Shown: positions 24,881-26,397 of the stretch, in pieces | How the letters are laid out: each line of letters starts with the position of its first letter | Numbering within the stretch: position 1 is the stretch's first letter | The notes under the pieces: model-generated | Database searches by the model: none | What the model saw: the letters and a program-made list of their open reading frames with translations, nothing else | Told to the model about the DNA's origin: nothing | Made by a program: the position numbers and the translations under genes | IMG/VR virus record: IMGVR_UViG_3300025697_000126 | Location: 1 to 26,397 of that record | Direction: 5' to 3' (one strand) | Length of the DNA stretch: 26,397 nt | DNA from: a virus

Positions 24881-25029
24881 CGCTTTTCTTCCTTTATTTT
24901 TAAGTCGATATTGTTTGCCCAAATAAAGATAAAAAATAAAAGCAAAAGTTTCCAATCAAACCACGTTACACATAAAACACTTCCAGCCAAAGCCAACAAA
25001 TACATCCAAATACACAACCCTAGTTTCAT
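24877..25029 (-). CDS. 50-aa protein with two transmembrane segments, holin candidate
   Basis: A frame of 50 codons plus stop opens with ATG at 25029, overlapping the 85-aa gene stop (ATGA), with AAGGGG about ten bases upstream. It closes with an ATGA overlap onto the glycosyltransferase-like gene. Residues about 5-24 (LCIWMYLLALAGSVLCVTWF) and 27-41 are hydrophobic, separated by a short Asp-Trp turn, and the C-terminus is charged (KIKEEKR). This matches small class II-type holins. It is visibly richer in A and T than its neighbours. No lysin lies next to it, so the holin call is inference. A small membrane accessory protein is possible. Confidence 0.7.
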   Translation of the reverse strand: MKLGLCIWMYLLALAGSVLCVTWFDWKLLLLFFIFIWANNIDLKIKEEKR

Positions 25030-25283
25030 AATTTGCTACCCCTTTTCTTCTTGGCTGCAAGGTAATCCGCCACTTCTCCGGCCAGACTTGACCGTTCCAG
25101 CCACTTCGCCGCGGCTACACGGTCGCTAAAAAGCAGTGCGCCAACTGCCGCAACCCCCGCATCCACCTCTGTGCGCCTTAACCATTTTTTAAGGTCATAC
25201 CGCGCCGACAGGGGGGTTGTCAAGAAGTCTACCCCCTCTTTCACTCGATTCTGCTCCATCCACTTTTTCGCTATTGCCACCAT
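25026..25283 (-). CDS. Hypothetical protein, 85 aa, overlapping the small terminase candidate
   Basis: The start at 25283 has GGAGGT seven bases upstream, a strong site, although its first 89 bases overlap the end of the upstream gene in another frame. Its stop overlaps the next start (ATGA). The protein is small, basic at both ends and helical (DLKKWLRRTEV and SLAGEVADYLAAKKKR). A DNA-binding or terminase-partner role is possible. No family was recognised. Confidence 0.72.
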   Translation of the reverse strand: MVAIAKKWMEQNRVKEGVDFLTTPLSARYDLKKWLRRTEVDAGVAAVGALLFSDRVAAAKWLERSSLAGEVADYLAAKKKRGSKL

Positions 25284-25788
25284 CCCGCACCTCCGCTGTT
25301 ATGTCGATCGCCTGTTCTTCCTTCGGATTCATCCGCTGCCTGACCCGGTATATCAGCTCCGTCACCGTCTCCCCGGCCTTCTCCGTCACCGGGCGCTGGT
25401 GCTCCTTCGCTATCGCCACGCTGTCCATCAGGTATTTTACCGCCTGCGGCTTCCGGTGGTCGTCTATCTTGTCCACGTCCATCTTCTGCAACAGCTCTAT
25501 GACTCGGTGCTCGCTCATGTCGCCTATCATGTTGTTCCGGGCGATGCTGGCAGTTTCCCCTATATCCCTGTTTTTCCCGTTGGCATACCGGACGAACGAT
25601 TCCTTAATTCCAAGCATCTCCGCCAACTGTTTCGCGGAGAACTGCAAGTTCAGAGTCGCCACGGCGCGCTGCTTGTCTTTGCCACGACCCAGCCCGGCAA
25701 CGTATTCACGTATCTTGGTGAAGTCGGTCATCGCCTGCCCAACCTGCAATGGCATCCGCGCCATCATCATACTTCCGCCTCGTTTCAT
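25195..25788 (-). CDS. Probable terminase small subunit / DNA-binding protein
   Basis: 197 residues from the ATG at 25788, with GGGGG eight bases upstream; a second ATG at 25770 is an alternative. The open frame extends farther upstream but runs through the promoter candidate. Residues about 49-75 form a helix-turn-helix (FSAKQLAEMLGIKESFVRYA). Residues 80-125 are helical, with a possible oligomer core. The C-terminus is acidic and Gly-rich, like flexible tails. Small terminases recognise the packaging site and feed DNA to the large subunit. The call comes from the helix-turn-helix, size and first position in the packaging operon, with no alignment behind it. Confidence 0.6.
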   Translation of the reverse strand: MKRGGSMMMARMPLQVGQAMTDFTKIREYVAGLGRGKDKQRAVATLNLQFSAKQLAEMLGIKESFVRYANGKNRDIGETASIARNNMIGDMSEHRVIELLQKMDVDKIDDHRKPQAVKYLMDSVAIAKEHQRPVTEKAGETVTELIYRVRQRMNPKEEQAIDITAEVRDGGNSEKVDGAESSERGGRLLDNPPVGAV

Positions 25789-25810
25789 CAGTATTTCCCC
25801 CTTGCCCCAA

Positions 25811-25839
25811 ACGCTATCACGCCAACATAATCTTGTCAA
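25811..25839 (-). promoter_or_regulatory. Promoter of the packaging and virion operon
   Basis: TTGACA (25839-25834) is followed after 17 bases by TAGCGT (25816-25811), preceded by TGA in extended -10 position. A start near 25804 would give a leader of about 16 bases containing the GGGGG ribosome binding site of the small terminase candidate. The -35 is perfect but the -10 is only 3 of 6, which is eased by the extended motif. It is the best placed promoter for the leftward genes. Confidence 0.55.
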
Positions 25840-26171
25840 GTATAAAAACAAAAGAAAATTTAGCCGCTCATTTCCATAAAACAACGGGGTGGGGTCGTCC
25901 GGTTTTCTATACGAGCTGGCTTTGCCACATAGCGTCTAGGATGCCCAAAAACGGACGGCAACTCGCAAGGGTGGCATTGTCCAAGTGGAGATCGTAGCTC
26001 ACAGGCCGCTACGGTGCCTATGGCGGGGGCGTAGAGAGGGGGTCCGCAGGGAGTTCGGAATTGGGGGCCACGAGAACGTGCGGGGGATGCTATATATAGT
26101 AACGAACATGCCCGGACGGGCGAACGGGCGTGGCACACCCCCCCCTCGTGCGCTTGCAATGTCGCATAATA

Positions 26172-26232
26172 AACGATATGTCTACTGCGCGACTGCGCGC
26201 TTTTGTGCCCGTGCTTATTGAGCTATATCGTT
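26172..26232. repeat. Inverted repeat flanking a tandem 8-mer
   Basis: AACGATAT (26172-26179) and its reverse complement ATATCGTT (26225-26232) flank 45 bases. Inside, ACTGCGCG is repeated directly twice (26184-26191 and 26192-26199). The layout resembles a small protein-binding site or iteron-like element. The repeats are short enough that chance cannot be excluded. Confidence 0.45.
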
Positions 26233-26361
26233 GTTGCCCCTACAAAGCCGAGTTATTGCCTAGCAAGATCATCATAGTTTATGCCCGACCTGGGCCTGCT
26301 TGCCGGGCTGGTCGGCAGGCTGTACTGCGTGCAGCAGGGCGGGGGGCAAGGTCGGAAGCTA

Positions 26362-26391
26362 CCCATCCCCCCCCTTCTGCCCCCTACCCCC
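26362..26391 (-). other. G-quadruplex-forming motif
   Basis: On the minus strand the order is G5, TA, G5, CAGAA, G8, AT, G3, which fits four G-runs of at least three with loops of two to five bases. It lies within ten bases of the window end. Such motifs can stall polymerases or mark termini. Only sequence supports it here. Confidence 0.6.
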
Positions 26392-26397
26392 TTGCCT

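Larger units (their letters stand above)
25840..26397. other. Non-coding, structured region at the right end
   Basis: No open frame here has a plausible ribosome binding site together with a normal amino-acid composition. The stretch is rich in G and C runs. It holds a perfect six-pair hairpin CGTAGC/GCTACG (25993-26013), the palindrome CTATATATAG (26090-26099), a run of eight C (26138-26145), and a six-pair hairpin GCCTGC/GCAGGC (26294-26320). It lies just upstream of the small terminase candidate, where cos or pac sites and terminal repeats are often found. Replication origin, untranslated RNA or packaging site are all possible. Confidence 0.5.

Noticed and set aside
25789-25884. Longer N-terminus of the small terminase candidate
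   Set aside because: The extra residues run across the TTGACA promoter and an AT-rich stretch without a ribosome binding site, so the start at 25788 (or 25770) is preferred.
25860-26221. Open frames on both strands in the right-end region
   Set aside because: Composition is Arg/Pro/Cys-rich and unnatural, no ribosome binding site is present, and the frames cross promoter, hairpin and G-run elements.

Overview
The window reads as the packaging and virion half of a tailed-phage (or prophage) genome with a short-tailed, podovirus-like plan. All supported genes lie on the minus strand and are transcribed right to left. The calls rest on recognisable sequence of the large terminase, portal, major capsid protein, a head-tail adaptor and a two-domain GroES-like protein, and on gene order. 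No tape measure, tail tube, sheath or baseplate gene is seen. Two very long or helical proteins sit where podoviruses keep ejected internal virion proteins. No integrase, replication, polymerase or endolysin gene is present. The host cannot be named from this DNA. Strong GGAGG-type ribosome binding sites show a bacterial host with a canonical anti-Shine-Dalgarno sequence.

Right end (25789-26397): about 600 bases without a credible gene. They hold a TTGACA / extended -10 promoter facing left, several inverted repeats, a small tandem repeat and a G-quadruplex motif at the edge. This could be a packaging, terminus or regulatory region.

Packaging block (21451-25788): a probable small terminase, an 85-aa protein, a 50-aa protein with two membrane segments (holin candidate), a glycosyltransferase-like protein and the large terminase. 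Then follow a 77-aa protein, a tandem GroES-like (Cpn10) protein, a 61-aa protein and a 42-aa Gly/Arg-rich peptide with a near-perfect Shine-Dalgarno sequence. Several genes are coupled by ATGA overlaps. The block ends in an intrinsic terminator at 21376-21410.

Head block (15946-21366): a helix-turn-helix protein that starts just after the terminator, then portal, scaffold, an unknown basic protein, a decoration-like protein and the major capsid protein. The decoration/capsid pair has the only long untranslated leader among the minus-strand genes.

Adaptor, tail and ejection block (1-15866): a fibre-like protein with an EF-hand-like loop and a membrane/signal segment, a small protein with a signal peptide, the adaptor, a nozzle/propeller-like protein, four unknown virion-type proteins, a helical 406-aa protein and a 2103-aa giant internal virion protein. 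Last is a fibre-like protein with a signal peptide that runs off the left edge. Two GC-rich hairpins with tRNA T-loop-like loops sit in front of the 533-aa and 146-aa genes.

The points most worth a second look are the tandem Cpn10, the Sec-type signals on virion-block proteins, the paired T-loop-like hairpins, and the tiny genes hidden in the packaging operon.
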